64,000 bases of DNA from Vitreimonas flagellata. Its GTDB lineage: Bacteria > Pseudomonadota > Alphaproteobacteria > Caulobacterales > Aquidulcibacteraceae. Location: positions 372,001 to 436,000 of the forward strand of contig NZ_SBJL01000003.1 of the NCBI RefSeq assembly GCF_004634425.1, read 5' to 3'. The notes below the pieces were generated by a model. That model ran no database searches. It saw only the letters and a program-made list of their open reading frames with translations, and was not told where the DNA came from. Position 1 is the stretch's first letter. Each line of letters starts with the position of its first letter. Made by a program: the position numbers and the translations under genes. Shown here in pieces: positions 17,858 to 26,811 of this stretch.

Positions 17858-17888
17858 TTCGGCCCTCGCTGGTGGAGCGAGGGCCGAA
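17858..17888 (+). terminator. Perfect 13-bp hairpin between phasin and rpoH
   Basis: ttcggccctcgct (17858-17870) pairs with agcgagggccgaa (17876-17888) across loop ggtgg. There is no T-run. It lies three bases after the phasin gene and between convergent genes, so it probably works as a transcript end or stabiliser for the phasin mRNA. Confidence 0.65.
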
Positions 17889-17962
17889 GGTCGCGCCATG
17901 GGCGGAAGGCACGACTGGCGCGGGTCAGGGGGAGGAGCTGAACCCGCGCAAGGGACTTGGTG

Positions 17963-18877
17963 TTAGGCGTTGGCCTCTGCGAGAAGCCCACGCTCAGCTG
18001 CGACCTTCTTCATCGCCTTTTGCAGCTTCTCGAACGCGCGCACTTCGATCTGACGCACGCGCTCGCGGCTGACGCCGTATTCGACCGAGAGTTCTTCCAG
18101 CGTCGCCGGCTCATCCTTCAAGCGGCGCTCTTGGATAATGTGGCGTTCGCGTTCGTTGAGCTCGCCCATCGCTTCTTGCAGCAGCGTCATGCGCGCGTCG
18201 AATTCTTCGCTGTCGGCGAGACGCGTTTCCTGCGTGCCTTCGGCTTGGTCGTCGGCGAGCCAATCCATCCATTCGGCATCGCCTTCGCCGGCCGCGCCGC
18301 CGATCGGCGCATTGAGCGATGCATCGCCGCCGCCGCTCATGCGGCGGTTCATGGAGACGACTTCCTCTTCCGTCACTGCGAGCTTGTGCGCGATCGACGC
18401 AACATGCTCAGGCTTGAGGTCGCCTTCTTCGAGTGCGGCCATCTCGCCCTTCATGCGGCGGAGATTGAAGAAGAGCTTCTTCTGTGCGGCGGTGGTGCCC
18501 ATTTTCACAAGCGACCATGAACGCAGGATGTATTCCTGGATCGAGGCGCGGATCCACCACATCGCGTAGGTCGCGAGGCGGAAGCCCTTATCGGGATCGA
18601 ACTTCTTGACGGCCTGCATCAAGCCGACATTGCCTTCGGAAATCACTTCGCCGATCGGCAGGCCGTAGCCGCGATAACCCATCGCGATCTTGGCGACGAG
18701 GCGAAGGTGGGAGGTGACGAGCTTGTGCGCGGCTTGCGTGTCGCCGTGTTCCTGCCAGCTCTTCGCCAGCATGAACTCGTCTTCCTTGCTCAGCATAGGA
18801 AACTTGCGGATCTCAGAGAGATACCGTTGCAGTCCTTGCTCAGGGGACAGTGCGAGCGTCAGCGCTGTTGAAGCCAT
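17963..18877 (-). CDS. rpoH: RNA polymerase heat-shock sigma factor (sigma-32)
   Basis: RpoH directs RNA polymerase to heat-shock promoters. Region 2 is intact: LVTSHLRLVAKIAMGYRGYGLPIGEVISEGNVGLMQAVKKFDPDKGFRLATYAMWWIRASIQEYIL, including the RpoH box-like start of region 2.4/3 with RSWSLVKMGTTAAQKKLFFNLRRMK. Region 4.2 helix-turn-helix: LEELSVEYGVSRERVRQIEVRAFEKLQKAM. The length, 304 residues, is typical. The gene has its own long upstream region (18878-19155) and is convergent with the phasin gene. Confidence 0.96.
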   Translation of the reverse strand: MASTALTLALSPEQGLQRYLSEIRKFPMLSKEDEFMLAKSWQEHGDTQAAHKLVTSHLRLVAKIAMGYRGYGLPIGEVISEGNVGLMQAVKKFDPDKGFRLATYAMWWIRASIQEYILRSWSLVKMGTTAAQKKLFFNLRRMKGEMAALEEGDLKPEHVASIAHKLAVTEEEVVSMNRRMSGGGDASLNAPIGGAAGEGDAEWMDWLADDQAEGTQETRLADSEEFDARMTLLQEAMGELNERERHIIQERRLKDEPATLEELSVEYGVSRERVRQIEVRAFEKLQKAMKKVAAERGLLAEANA

Positions 18878-18961
18878 GATGTGTAGAACCCCTCATGTGA
18901 CGGGCGGGTGGGCCTCACTCTCTTACGTACGAGAGGGCGGCTCGGTTGCCGTCACGCTTGC

Positions 18962-18991
18962 TAATATAGGAAGCGGTTCAGCAGTTTGAAG
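18962..18991 (-). promoter_or_regulatory. Possible rpoH promoter
   Basis: On the minus strand, cttcaa (18991-18986) and cctatatta (18970-18962) lie 15 bases apart, resembling a heat-shock-type -35/-10 pair (CTTGAA and CCCATnT) or a weak housekeeping promoter. The surrounding 18878-19155 stretch is AT-richer than its neighbours and otherwise holds only a ctctc/gagag inverted repeat (18918-18935). The assignment is tentative. Confidence 0.3.
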
Positions 18992-19155
18992 GAACGGAGG
19001 CGGCGCGCCCTATTCGGCTCGCACACCAGAAACTCACTACTTCCTAACGAATGGAACATAGCAAGAACTATCCGATTCGGCAAGCGAAACGAAATCAACC
19101 AATAGAATCAGCGCCATGAACATTCGCGAACGACCCCATAGGGATTGATTCGCGC

Positions 19156-19788
19156 TTACGGACTCGAGTTTGTTTCTTGCTCAGGACGGAAGGGCGGCGG
19201 ACGGCATGGACCGCCCAATCCGCCTTCCTCGCAAACCTGCTCGGCGCTGCGCGATGGCGGGGGCGGGGGCGGGCCAATACGGATGCAGCCGCTGGGCGGG
19301 CAAGGCGGCATAACGATGGTCCGCTGCTCGGCGCGGGTGAAGGCGCGGTCGAGGTCGACGGGTTCCTCGGGCTCGAAATCGCCGCCGGTGGGCAATTGCG
19401 GACGACGCCAATCCTCTGGTCGAGGCTCGCGCGGGCAATCGGGTCGGCGGGCCGCGATGCGCGGGTTGGCGCAGCCAAGCATGTGGGAGAGCATTTGAGC
19501 GTCGACACTGGGCTGTGTTGGCGTTGGCGTGGGTGCGGCGTTCGGCGCGCCGGGCGTGGCGCGCTGAACGGTGGGCGCTTGCGGGAGACTATCGGGCGGC
19601 GGTGGGCGTATTTCGGTCAGCACTTCGACGCCAGCAGCGGGGCGCTCGGGGCTGATGAATGTGCGTGAACTCATGAGCAGCAGCGCCGCGAACAAAAGGC
19701 AAAACAGAACGCCGCCGCCGCGCGCCAATAGACGCACGCGCCAATCGGCCAATTGCTCAGAACGACCCAACCCCATCGCGCGCCTCAC
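19156..19788 (-). CDS. Proline-rich, single-pass membrane protein (TonB-like N-terminus)
   Basis: The 210-residue frame has a short basic cytoplasmic N-terminus, one membrane segment (GGGVLFCLLFAALLLMSSRTF, about 24-44), and a long Pro-rich periplasmic region with IRPPPPDSLPQAP, APTPTPTQPS, MPPCPPSGC and IGPPPPPPS. Several Cys residues (GCANP, DCPREP, PPCPPSGC, EQVCEEGG, GPCRPPP) could form disulfides. The architecture is like TonB but the conserved TonB C-terminal domain is absent. It lies with the small gene 19857-20135 upstream of it on the same strand, and both are divergent from a TonB-dependent receptor. No function can be assigned. Confidence 0.65.
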   Translation of the reverse strand: MRRAMGLGRSEQLADWRVRLLARGGGVLFCLLFAALLLMSSRTFISPERPAAGVEVLTEIRPPPPDSLPQAPTVQRATPGAPNAAPTPTPTQPSVDAQMLSHMLGCANPRIAARRPDCPREPRPEDWRRPQLPTGGDFEPEEPVDLDRAFTRAEQRTIVMPPCPPSGCIRIGPPPPPPSRSAEQVCEEGGLGGPCRPPPFRPEQETNSSP

Positions 19789-19856
19789 TGGCGCGACGAA
19801 TGCGGCGGAACAATGCAGGTCTTATGGCGCCCTCGGATTGGCGCGACGAACGGCGC

Positions 19857-20135
19857 TTAGCTGCGCACTTTGGCCTGCTGGAAGGTCTCGATGAGCGCCC
19901 AGATGGCCAGTGCGGCGGTCAGCCCGGCGAGTCCCCAACGGAGGCTCATGTCAAACACCGAGAGATAGACCTGCGCCGGCGCGTCGCCGATTTGCATCCA
20001 GACGGCATGCACGCGCCCGTCGCCCGGATCGGCGCTACGCGGCAGCGATTGGAACATCCGCACTTCGTTCAGCGTGAAGAGCAACAGCGCAACCAACGAG
20101 GCGAGCAAGCGCTCGACATTCGCAAACAGCGTCAT
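19857..20135 (-). CDS. Small membrane protein with two membrane segments
   Basis: A 92-residue protein with hydrophobic segments at about 8-24 (RLLASLVALLLFTLNEV) and 64-85 (MSLRWGLAGLTAALAIWALIET) and a roughly 40-residue loop between them containing VHAVWMQIGDAPAQVYLSVFDM. It reads in the same direction as the Pro-rich protein gene, 68 bases downstream, so the two are likely co-transcribed. I do not recognise the family. Confidence 0.6.
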   Translation of the reverse strand: MTLFANVERLLASLVALLLFTLNEVRMFQSLPRSADPGDGRVHAVWMQIGDAPAQVYLSVFDMSLRWGLAGLTAALAIWALIETFQQAKVRS

Positions 20136-20209
20136 GGAATTTCCGCCCCAAACTTAACCGCGCGCGCAAGGTAACCTGGGTCGCCGACGCGCGGCAGGGA
20201 GCAAGTGCA

Positions 20210-20226
20210 TGTTCCGCGCAGGAACA
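20210..20226. promoter_or_regulatory. Inverted repeat upstream of the TonB-dependent receptor
   Basis: tgttcc (20210-20215) and ggaaca (20221-20226) flank gcgca in the 240-base divergent region 20136-20375. It is a candidate operator; no known regulator motif was recognised. Confidence 0.25.
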
Positions 20227-20375
20227 GGTGGATGTGGCGATCGGCTCAGCGGCGCTGCCGCGCGCCTGAGCATTTCGCGCGGTGGGCGAAGCGCTTGGTA
20301 ATGTTCCCCCGTTTGCTGTTCACAGTGCCGACATAAATGGACCCTGGCCGGTGAAGGGTCGAAATGGGGGTCTTC

Positions 20376-22556
20376 ATGCTTAGAACGAAGCGTCTTACGC
20401 GGGCTGTCACGCTCGCCATTCTCTTGTCCACGGCGGCGTTTGCGCCGTCCGCTTTCGCGCAAACTGCTTCGGACGAAGCAGGGCTTGAGGACATCTACGT
20501 CGTCGCCCAACGCCGTTCTGAGAATTTGCAGGACGTGCCGGTCGCGGCGAGCACGATTGACGATGAGCGCTTGAGCGCATTGGTCAGCGGCGGTGGCGAT
20601 GTGCTGCAGCTCGCCGGTCGCGTGCCGGGTCTTAATGTGGAATCCTCGAACGGCCGTGTCGCGCCGCGCTTCTACATTCGCGGCCTTGGCAATACCGATT
20701 TCGATCTCGCGGCTTCGCAGCCTGTGTCGGTGATCATCGACGACGTGGTGCAAGAAAACGTCGCGCTGAAATCGTTCCCGATCTTTGACGTCGAGCAAGT
20801 TGAAGTTCTACGTGGCCCGCAAGGTTCGCTGTTCGGCCGCAACACGCCGGCTGGCATCGTGAACTTCCGCTCAGTGCGTCCGAGCGATGAATTCGATGCG
20901 CGCCTGAACGCAAGCTATGGCAGCTTCGGCACGTCGGTGCTGGATGGCGCCGTGGGCGGCGGTATCGCGCCGGGGATTTCGGGCCGCGTGGCGCTCTCCT
21001 ATCGTCACCGCGACGATTGGGTGGACAACACTTTCGATGGCAGCGAACTCGGCGGCTACGATGATTTCGCCGGCCGCGCGCAAGTGTTGTTTGAGCCGAC
21101 GCCGGAATTCAGCGCGTTGCTCAATCTGCACGGCCGCACCTATGAGGGCACCTCGACGCTCTTCCGCGCCAACGTGCTGACGACGGGCTCGAACGAGCTG
21201 AACGGCAATTTCGATCGCGACAGTGTTTCGTATAATGGCGGCGGAGGCAACAATCAGGCCTACGACCAACTCGGTGGTTCGGCGACGTTGAGCTATGATT
21301 TCGGCGGCCTCACGCTGACTTCGATCACGGGCTACGAAACGCTCGACGGCAATTCGCGCGGCGATATCGATGGCGGCGTTTCCGGCGTTGGTCCGGGCTT
21401 CATCCCGTTTGACTCGGACACGACCGACTCGATCGACGATCTGACGCAATTCACGCAAGAGCTGCGCATCGCCAGCGAAGCCGGTGCGTTCAATTGGCAG
21501 GCCGGCATCTTCTATTTCGACTCTGAGCTCACCGTGAGCACGGTCGGCGCGGGCTTCCCGCCGCTAACGACGCTTGAGCACACCAACACGTCGTGGGCGG
21601 TGTTCGGCCAAGTCGGCTACGAAGTGAACGATCGCCTGACGCTCTCAGCTGGTCTGCGTTACACCGAAGACGAAAAGGACATGGTGGGCATTCTCACCTC
21701 GATCCCGGTCGCGCCGGTGAACGTCTCGGACGAGCATCTGAGCTGGGATCTGAGCGCGGTGTATGAGGTCAATCCAGACCTCAATCTCTATGGCCGCGTC
21801 GCGACGGGCTTCCGTGCGCCGACGATCCAAGGCCGCGATGTCGCGTTCTTCAATCCGCCGTCTGTTGCGAACTCGGAAACGATCCTCTCGTACGAAGCCG
21901 GTGTGAAGGCTGACCTGCTCGACAATCGCGCGCGCTTGAATGCGGCGGTCTTCTATTACACGATCGAAGACCAGCAATTCTCGGCGATCGGCGGCCTCGG
22001 CAATTTCAACCAACTCGTCAACGCCGCTGAAGGCGAAGCCTATGGCTTCGAAATCGAAGGCGAGTGGGCCGCGACCGACAATCTCTTCCTGACCTCGTCG
22101 TTCAGCTACAATCACACAGAGATCAACGATTCCGATCTCGTGGTTGGTCCGTGCGGTTCCGGCCAATGCACGGTGCGCGATCCGGGCGACGGCTTGGGCA
22201 ACGTCTTCATCGACGGAAACCCGTTTCCGCAGGCGCCTGAATTCACGTTCGACGTCACGGCCGAATACGAGCATCCGCTGGCCAGCGGCGCGTCGCTCTT
22301 TGTGGGCACGGATTGGACCGTGCGCGGCTCGTTCAACATCTTTCTCTATGACGCCGTCGAATACGAAACCGACACGCAATTCGAAGGCGGCCTGCGGGCT
22401 GGCTATCGCAGTGCGGACGGCCGCTACGAAGCGGCGGTGTTCGGTCGCAACATCACGGACGAAGAGAACGTGATCGGCGGCATCGACTTCAACAACAACA
22501 CCGCGTTCGTAAATGAACCGCGCGTGATCGGCGTGTCGCTCAGCGCGCGCTACTAA
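20376..22556 (+). CDS. TonB-dependent outer-membrane receptor
   Basis: The protein has 726 residues from the ATG at 20376, which follows ggggg at 20366-20370 and starts with a proper signal peptide (MLRTKRLTRAVTLAILLSTAAFAPSAFA). Plug domain: LEDIYVVAQRRSENLQDVPVA with a TonB-box-like start, FYIRGLGNTDFD, and VEVLRGPQGSLFGRNTPAGIVNFRSVRP. A 22-strand barrel follows and ends in an aromatic (IGVSLSARY). The sequence resembles receptors for uncharacterised organic ligands in Caulobacterales and Sphingomonadales. No transported ligand can be named, and there are no siderophore genes nearby. Confidence 0.94.
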   Translation: MLRTKRLTRAVTLAILLSTAAFAPSAFAQTASDEAGLEDIYVVAQRRSENLQDVPVAASTIDDERLSALVSGGGDVLQLAGRVPGLNVESSNGRVAPRFYIRGLGNTDFDLAASQPVSVIIDDVVQENVALKSFPIFDVEQVEVLRGPQGSLFGRNTPAGIVNFRSVRPSDEFDARLNASYGSFGTSVLDGAVGGGIAPGISGRVALSYRHRDDWVDNTFDGSELGGYDDFAGRAQVLFEPTPEFSALLNLHGRTYEGTSTLFRANVLTTGSNELNGNFDRDSVSYNGGGGNNQAYDQLGGSATLSYDFGGLTLTSITGYETLDGNSRGDIDGGVSGVGPGFIPFDSDTTDSIDDLTQFTQELRIASEAGAFNWQAGIFYFDSELTVSTVGAGFPPLTTLEHTNTSWAVFGQVGYEVNDRLTLSAGLRYTEDEKDMVGILTSIPVAPVNVSDEHLSWDLSAVYEVNPDLNLYGRVATGFRAPTIQGRDVAFFNPPSVANSETILSYEAGVKADLLDNRARLNAAVFYYTIEDQQFSAIGGLGNFNQLVNAAEGEAYGFEIEGEWAATDNLFLTSSFSYNHTEINDSDLVVGPCGSGQCTVRDPGDGLGNVFIDGNPFPQAPEFTFDVTAEYEHPLASGASLFVGTDWTVRGSFNIFLYDAVEYETDTQFEGGLRAGYRSADGRYEAAVFGRNITDEENVIGGIDFNNNTAFVNEPRVIGVSLSARY

Positions 22557-22581
22557 GAGCTGGTCGGGCTGCGGCGGTTCG

Positions 22582-23613
22582 TTAGAGCCGCCGCAGTGCC
22601 GTCAGCAAAGCATCCATGTCCGCAGGCAGCGCGCTTTCGAAGCGTAATTCCTCGCCGGTGATCGGATGCACAAACCCCAACACAGCGGCGTGCAGCGCTT
22701 GGCGCGGGAAGGCGGCGACGGCTTCGGCGGCTTCGGCTGCGTGGGGGCCTTCGGCTTTGAAGGCGCGTTGCTTGCCGTAGAGCTGATCGCCAATGAGCGG
22801 GCAGCCCAGATGCGCGAGGTGCGCACGGATTTGGTGCGTGCGGCCTGTGTGGAGGCGGCACTCCAGCAGCGCGGCGGCGGGATGCCCCGCTGACACATCG
22901 GGCTGCCGCCCAAAGCTCTCGATCGTCCAATATTGCGTGATCGCGTGTTTGCCAGCTTCGCTTTTGGGATCTCGGACGACAACGTATTTGCGGCGATCTT
23001 CGGTGGAGCGGATGAGGCGGTTTTCGATCGTGGCCGCGCGCTCCTTAGGTGCGCCGCGCGTCACGGCGTAATAGACGCGATCGAGATCGTGTTTGGCGAA
23101 GAGTTTGGCGAGGCCCTGGTGCGCCGCGTCGTGCTTGGCGACGACAACGAGACCAGTCGTATCCTTGTCGATGCGATGGACGATGCCGGGGCGGGCGACG
23201 CCGCCAATGCCGGAAAGGCTGTCGCCGCAATGCGCGAGCAGCGCGTTCACGAGCGTGCCGCGCATCGAGCCGGGGGCTGGGTGCATGGCCATGCCGCTGG
23301 CTTTGTCGACGATGATCAGGTGTTCGTCTTCGAACACGACATTGATCGGCAGTGCTTCGGGCTGAGGTGCGGCCGGTTCTGGCGGTGGTAGAACGAGTTC
23401 GTAGCGGGCGCCCGCGCGGGGCTTGTCCTTCGCGTGCGTCACCGGCGCGCCATCCACGCTGAGTTTACCGGCGCCAATCAAGCCTTGTACGCGCGAGCGG
23501 GAGAGGTCCGGCCAGAGCTTGCCCAGCCACGCATCAACGCGATCGCCGGCGTCTTCAGGGGCGATCGCTTCTCGGACCTCGCCTGTCTCAAAATCTTCGT
23601 CGTGGTCGGACAT
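22582..23613 (-). CDS. rluD: Ribosomal large-subunit pseudouridine synthase (RluD type)
   Basis: RluD-type enzymes isomerise uridines in helix 69 of 23S rRNA. An N-terminal S4 domain (DRVDAWLGKLWPDLSRSRVQGLIGAGKLSVDG, about residues 23-55) precedes the catalytic domain with VHRIDKDTTGLVVVAK, whose Asp is the nucleophile, plus RLHTGRTHQIRAHLAHLG and HPITGEE. The start is the ATG at 23613 (MSDHDEDFETGEV). The length is 343 residues. The target could also be that of RluC; assignment to RluD rests on domain length and general resemblance. Confidence 0.9.
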   Translation of the reverse strand: MSDHDEDFETGEVREAIAPEDAGDRVDAWLGKLWPDLSRSRVQGLIGAGKLSVDGAPVTHAKDKPRAGARYELVLPPPEPAAPQPEALPINVVFEDEHLIIVDKASGMAMHPAPGSMRGTLVNALLAHCGDSLSGIGGVARPGIVHRIDKDTTGLVVVAKHDAAHQGLAKLFAKHDLDRVYYAVTRGAPKERAATIENRLIRSTEDRRKYVVVRDPKSEAGKHAITQYWTIESFGRQPDVSAGHPAAALLECRLHTGRTHQIRAHLAHLGCPLIGDQLYGKQRAFKAEGPHAAEAAEAVAAFPRQALHAAVLGFVHPITGEELRFESALPADMDALLTALRRL

Positions 23614-23685
23614 TTGGCCCCTCAATAGCGACTTGCGCGGGCAGGGCCAGCCCCCATAGTGCGCGCGGGAGGACGCGAAACGCCG

Positions 23686-24723
23686 ATGAAGCGGGCGCTC
23701 ATCATATTGGCCGTGTTGATTGCGGCGGGCGCGCTCTACGTGGCCGCTTTTCTGGCCGTGAACCACCAGGTCTCGGCCGAAGCCTCCGATATTCGCCGCA
23801 CACCGGGTGAAGCGCTGGATGAGGCGGACGACACGCTCGACATTCTGATCTGGAACGTCGGCTATGGCGGCTTGGGCGCCGATAGCGATTTCGTTTCGGA
23901 CGGCGGCGAGCATTTGTTTCCGCCGTCGCGCCAAGCCGTGCGCGCGAACGTGGCCGGCATTGAATCGCTTCTGCTGAGCCAAGCCGACGCCGATGTTGTC
24001 GTCATGCAAGAGACGGCGCGCGGCGGGCCGGTAAATTATTGGATCGATGTGCGGGCGCGGGCCGAACACGCGCTGCGCGATCGCGACAACACGTTCTTCT
24101 CGGATTTCAAAACGCGCCTATTGCCGTGGCCGCTGCATCTCGAGCATGGGCAGGCGCTCTATGCGCGTGTCGCCGTGCAGGGCGCGGACATTGTCGCGCT
24201 GCCGGCGGAGGATAGCGGCTTCCTCGGCGTGCGACGGCGCTACGCGTCGCCGCTGATCCGGCTGGCGGGAGATGAGAATTGGACCATCGCCAGCGTGCAT
24301 CTCGCGGCGTTCGACGAAGATGCTGTGGTGCGGACGCGGCAATTGCGCGAGCTGATGGCATGGGCGCAAGGGGAATATGAGGGCGGGCGGCGCGTCGTGA
24401 TTGGCGGCGACTGGAATTTCCAACTGGCCCAGACGGATTTCCCGCACACGACCGATCAGCGCTTCCTGTTTTGGCTTTTCCCTTTCCCGCAAGACGCGCT
24501 GCCGCCCGGCTGGCGCATCGCGGCGGATGCGACGATCCCGAGCGTGCGGACCAATCACAAGCCGTACGTGGCGGGGGAGAATTACGTGACGACGATTGAC
24601 GGCTTCGTCGTTTCGCCAAATGTCGCGGTCGAAAGTGTGCGTGGCTTTGACCTTGGCTTCGAACACACGGATCACCAGCCGGTGCGCTTGCGCGTGCGGG
24701 CCATTGAAGGGGCGGGCGAATGA
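23686..24723 (+). CDS. Membrane-anchored endonuclease/exonuclease/phosphatase-family protein
   Basis: EEP-fold metal-dependent phosphodiesterases include nucleases and lipid or sugar phosphatases. One N-terminal membrane segment or signal anchor (ALIILAVLIAAGALYVAAFLAV, about 3-24) puts the domain in the periplasm. Metal and catalytic motifs in order: LIWNVGYGG (about 52-60), VVMQETARGG, VHLAAFDED, GGDWNFQ (Asp-Asn), DGFVVS and TDHQPVRL at the end. ATG 23686 is chosen because it opens at the membrane segment. The gene overlaps the PhoD-like gene by four bases, so both are translationally coupled and probably work together in extracytoplasmic phosphate-ester breakdown. Confidence 0.87.
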   Translation: MKRALIILAVLIAAGALYVAAFLAVNHQVSAEASDIRRTPGEALDEADDTLDILIWNVGYGGLGADSDFVSDGGEHLFPPSRQAVRANVAGIESLLLSQADADVVVMQETARGGPVNYWIDVRARAEHALRDRDNTFFSDFKTRLLPWPLHLEHGQALYARVAVQGADIVALPAEDSGFLGVRRRYASPLIRLAGDENWTIASVHLAAFDEDAVVRTRQLRELMAWAQGEYEGGRRVVIGGDWNFQLAQTDFPHTTDQRFLFWLFPFPQDALPPGWRIAADATIPSVRTNHKPYVAGENYVTTIDGFVVSPNVAVESVRGFDLGFEHTDHQPVRLRVRAIEGAGE

Positions 24724-26579
24724 GCAAGCGTGTATGGACACGGCGCGGCGCGCTGGCGGCGGTGGCGACGGCGGGTGCAACGGCTGCATGTGGGTCGCCG
24801 AATGTCGAGACGCCGGCCTATGAGGGTGAGGTCGCGTTCAACCACGGCGTCGCTTCGGGCGATCCGAAAAGCGATCGCGTCGTGATCTGGACGCGGGTGA
24901 CGCCGTCGAACGCGGGCGCTGTGCCGGTGCGCTGGATCGTGGCGCGCAATCGCGAGCTGACGGATGTGGTGAAGACGGGCGTCGTCGAGACCAGCGAAGC
25001 ACGCGACTACACGGTGAAGGCGGATGTGACGGGCCTCCGCGCTGGTGCGCCATATTTTTACGGCTTTCGCGCAGGCGCCGCATCGAGCGCCGTGGGGCGC
25101 ACGAAGACGCTGCCGCGCGGCAGTTTGGCGGAGCTGAAGCTTGCGGTGCTGTCCTGCGCGTCGTTCTCGCACGGCTTCTTCAACGCCTATGGCGCGCTGG
25201 CTGCGCGTGACGATGTCGACGTCGTCCTGCATCTGGGCGATTACATCTACGAATACGGCCTCTCCGGCTATGGCGGCGACACCGCGATCCAGCTTGGCCG
25301 AGTGCCGTCGCCGGAAGTGGAGCTGACGCGCATCGAGGATTATCGCGCCCGCCACGCGCAATACAAAACCGAAGCCGAATTGCAGGCGGCGCATGCGATG
25401 GCGCCGTGGATCGTGGTGTGGGACGATCATGAGACGGCGAATGACTCGTTTTCGACAGGTGCGCAGAATCACCAGCCCAACGAAGGCGAATGGGCCAATC
25501 GCAAGCGCGCGGCGTTGCAGGCGTATTACGAATGGATGCCGATCCGCGATCCGGAGCCCGGCCGCGCGTTCGAGGCGATCAATCGCTCGTTCCAGTTTGG
25601 CGATCTGGCGACGTTGGTGATGGTCGAAACGCGTTTGCTCGCGCGCACGCAGCAATTCGACTACGCGACGCAAATGCCGATCGAGATGCAGCGCTGGAAT
25701 TTCAGCAATCCGGCTGCGCCCGTTGCGCTGCGCGAGCATGAGGCGGATGTGCCGGCGATGCAGCGCTTGCCGGCGATCTACGAAAATGTCGGTGATGAAT
25801 TGCGTCCGGTGCTGGATTGGCGGCGTGCGCAGGGCCTGATCTCTGCTGTGCCAAATTTGCCGAACGGCTTCTTCATCGCGCCCGATCTTGAGACGTTGAA
25901 CACAGCGCTCTCCGCGCCCGATCGTGCGCTCTTGGGCGAAACACAGGAGCAATGGCTGTCGAGTGAGCTGGCTGGGTCGGCGCAAGGCGGCACGACCTGG
26001 CAAGTGCTGGGCAACCAGGTGCTGGTGGCGCCGCTGACGGCGCCTGATCTTTCCGCGACGCCGCCGACGTTGGCGCAAGCGTTGGAGCGCTTGAGCCCCG
26101 GCGTCACGCAATTGCTGAAGCTCACGCGCTTCCCGCTGCCGCTGAATGTCGATGCGTGGGACGGCTATCCAGCGGTGCGCGCGCGCCTGTTGCAATCGAT
26201 CCGCGCGGCCAGCGGCAATGCGCTGATTCTTACCGGCGACACGCATATCGCCTGGGCGAACGAAGTCGCGGACGAGCAGGGCCGTGTTGCCGTTGAGTTT
26301 GGCACGACGTCGGTGACGTCGCCAAGCGAGGCGGCGTATTTCGCACCGTTCGGCGTGGATTTCGCAGCGGGCGTGCGCGCGCGCAATCCGCACATCAAAT
26401 TCACGGATCCCGAGCATCATGGCTTCTTGCTGCTGACGCTCTCGAAGCAGCAGGCGCTGGCCGAATTCTTCGCCGTTTCCACCATCCTCTCGAAGACTTA
26501 CGAGACGACGCGCGTGGCGGCGTTCAATGTCGCGCCGGAAGACGGCCCCGCCGTTGGCGCGATTACGCCTGTGACTTAA
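24720..26579 (+). CDS. PhoD-like alkaline phosphatase/phosphodiesterase
   Basis: The N-terminus SKRVWTRRGALAAVATAGATAACG has a twin-Arg motif and a lipobox-like AAC, so the enzyme is probably exported folded by Tat and may be lipid-anchored. A PhoD N-terminal domain (FNHGVASGDPKSDRVVIWTRV, about 40-60) is followed by the metallophosphatase core: LSCASF, HLGDYIYEYG, WDDHETAND, and ILTGDTHIAWANE, which are the metal-ligand blocks of PhoD (Fe/Ca enzymes). The protein has 619 residues. ATG 24720 overlaps the EEP gene's stop. No Pho box was recognised upstream. Confidence 0.93.
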   Translation: MSKRVWTRRGALAAVATAGATAACGSPNVETPAYEGEVAFNHGVASGDPKSDRVVIWTRVTPSNAGAVPVRWIVARNRELTDVVKTGVVETSEARDYTVKADVTGLRAGAPYFYGFRAGAASSAVGRTKTLPRGSLAELKLAVLSCASFSHGFFNAYGALAARDDVDVVLHLGDYIYEYGLSGYGGDTAIQLGRVPSPEVELTRIEDYRARHAQYKTEAELQAAHAMAPWIVVWDDHETANDSFSTGAQNHQPNEGEWANRKRAALQAYYEWMPIRDPEPGRAFEAINRSFQFGDLATLVMVETRLLARTQQFDYATQMPIEMQRWNFSNPAAPVALREHEADVPAMQRLPAIYENVGDELRPVLDWRRAQGLISAVPNLPNGFFIAPDLETLNTALSAPDRALLGETQEQWLSSELAGSAQGGTTWQVLGNQVLVAPLTAPDLSATPPTLAQALERLSPGVTQLLKLTRFPLPLNVDAWDGYPAVRARLLQSIRAASGNALILTGDTHIAWANEVADEQGRVAVEFGTTSVTSPSEAAYFAPFGVDFAAGVRARNPHIKFTDPEHHGFLLLTLSKQQALAEFFAVSTILSKTYETTRVAAFNVAPEDGPAVGAITPVT

Positions 26580-26782
26580 GCGGCGCGCCGCTTCGCGTCT
26601 TCGCGCTTTGGCGGTTCGACGCGATCGACCTGGATCGCGCGCATCAGCATGCCGTGCACGAATAGATTGGACGCATTCGTGTCGCGTCCGGAATGTTGCG
26701 CGTAGGAGCGCAATGCTTCGGCGAGGGCCAGGAATTGATCTGCGTTCATGGCGCGCATGGTTCGCGGATTCGGCGACGGCAT
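26576..26782 (-). CDS. Small hypothetical protein
   Basis: A 68-residue frame with a helical core (MNADQFLALAEALRSYAQHSG) and a basic C-terminus (EPPKREDAKRRAA). ATGs at 26782, 26758 and 26749 are all possible; the last gives the compact MNADQFLALAEAL start. Its stop overlaps the stop of the convergent PhoD-like gene. A GANTC-containing hairpin sits immediately upstream. I do not recognise it, and coding is supported mainly by composition and neat packing between genes. Confidence 0.45.
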   Translation of the reverse strand: MPSPNPRTMRAMNADQFLALAEALRSYAQHSGRDTNASNLFVHGMLMRAIQVDRVEPPKREDAKRRAA

Positions 26783-26783
26783 C

Positions 26784-26801
26784 GTGACTCGTCTGAGTCA
26801 C
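26784..26801. promoter_or_regulatory. Perfect inverted repeat with two GANTC sites
   Basis: gtgactc (26784-26790) and gagtcac (26795-26801) form a seven-base perfect palindrome around gtct. Each arm contains a GANTC, the CcrM methylation site of alphaproteobacteria. It lies between the flavoenzyme gene and the small gene 26576-26782, covering the region expected to hold that gene's ribosome binding site. Confidence 0.45.
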
Positions 26802-26811
26802 AAATGTGACC

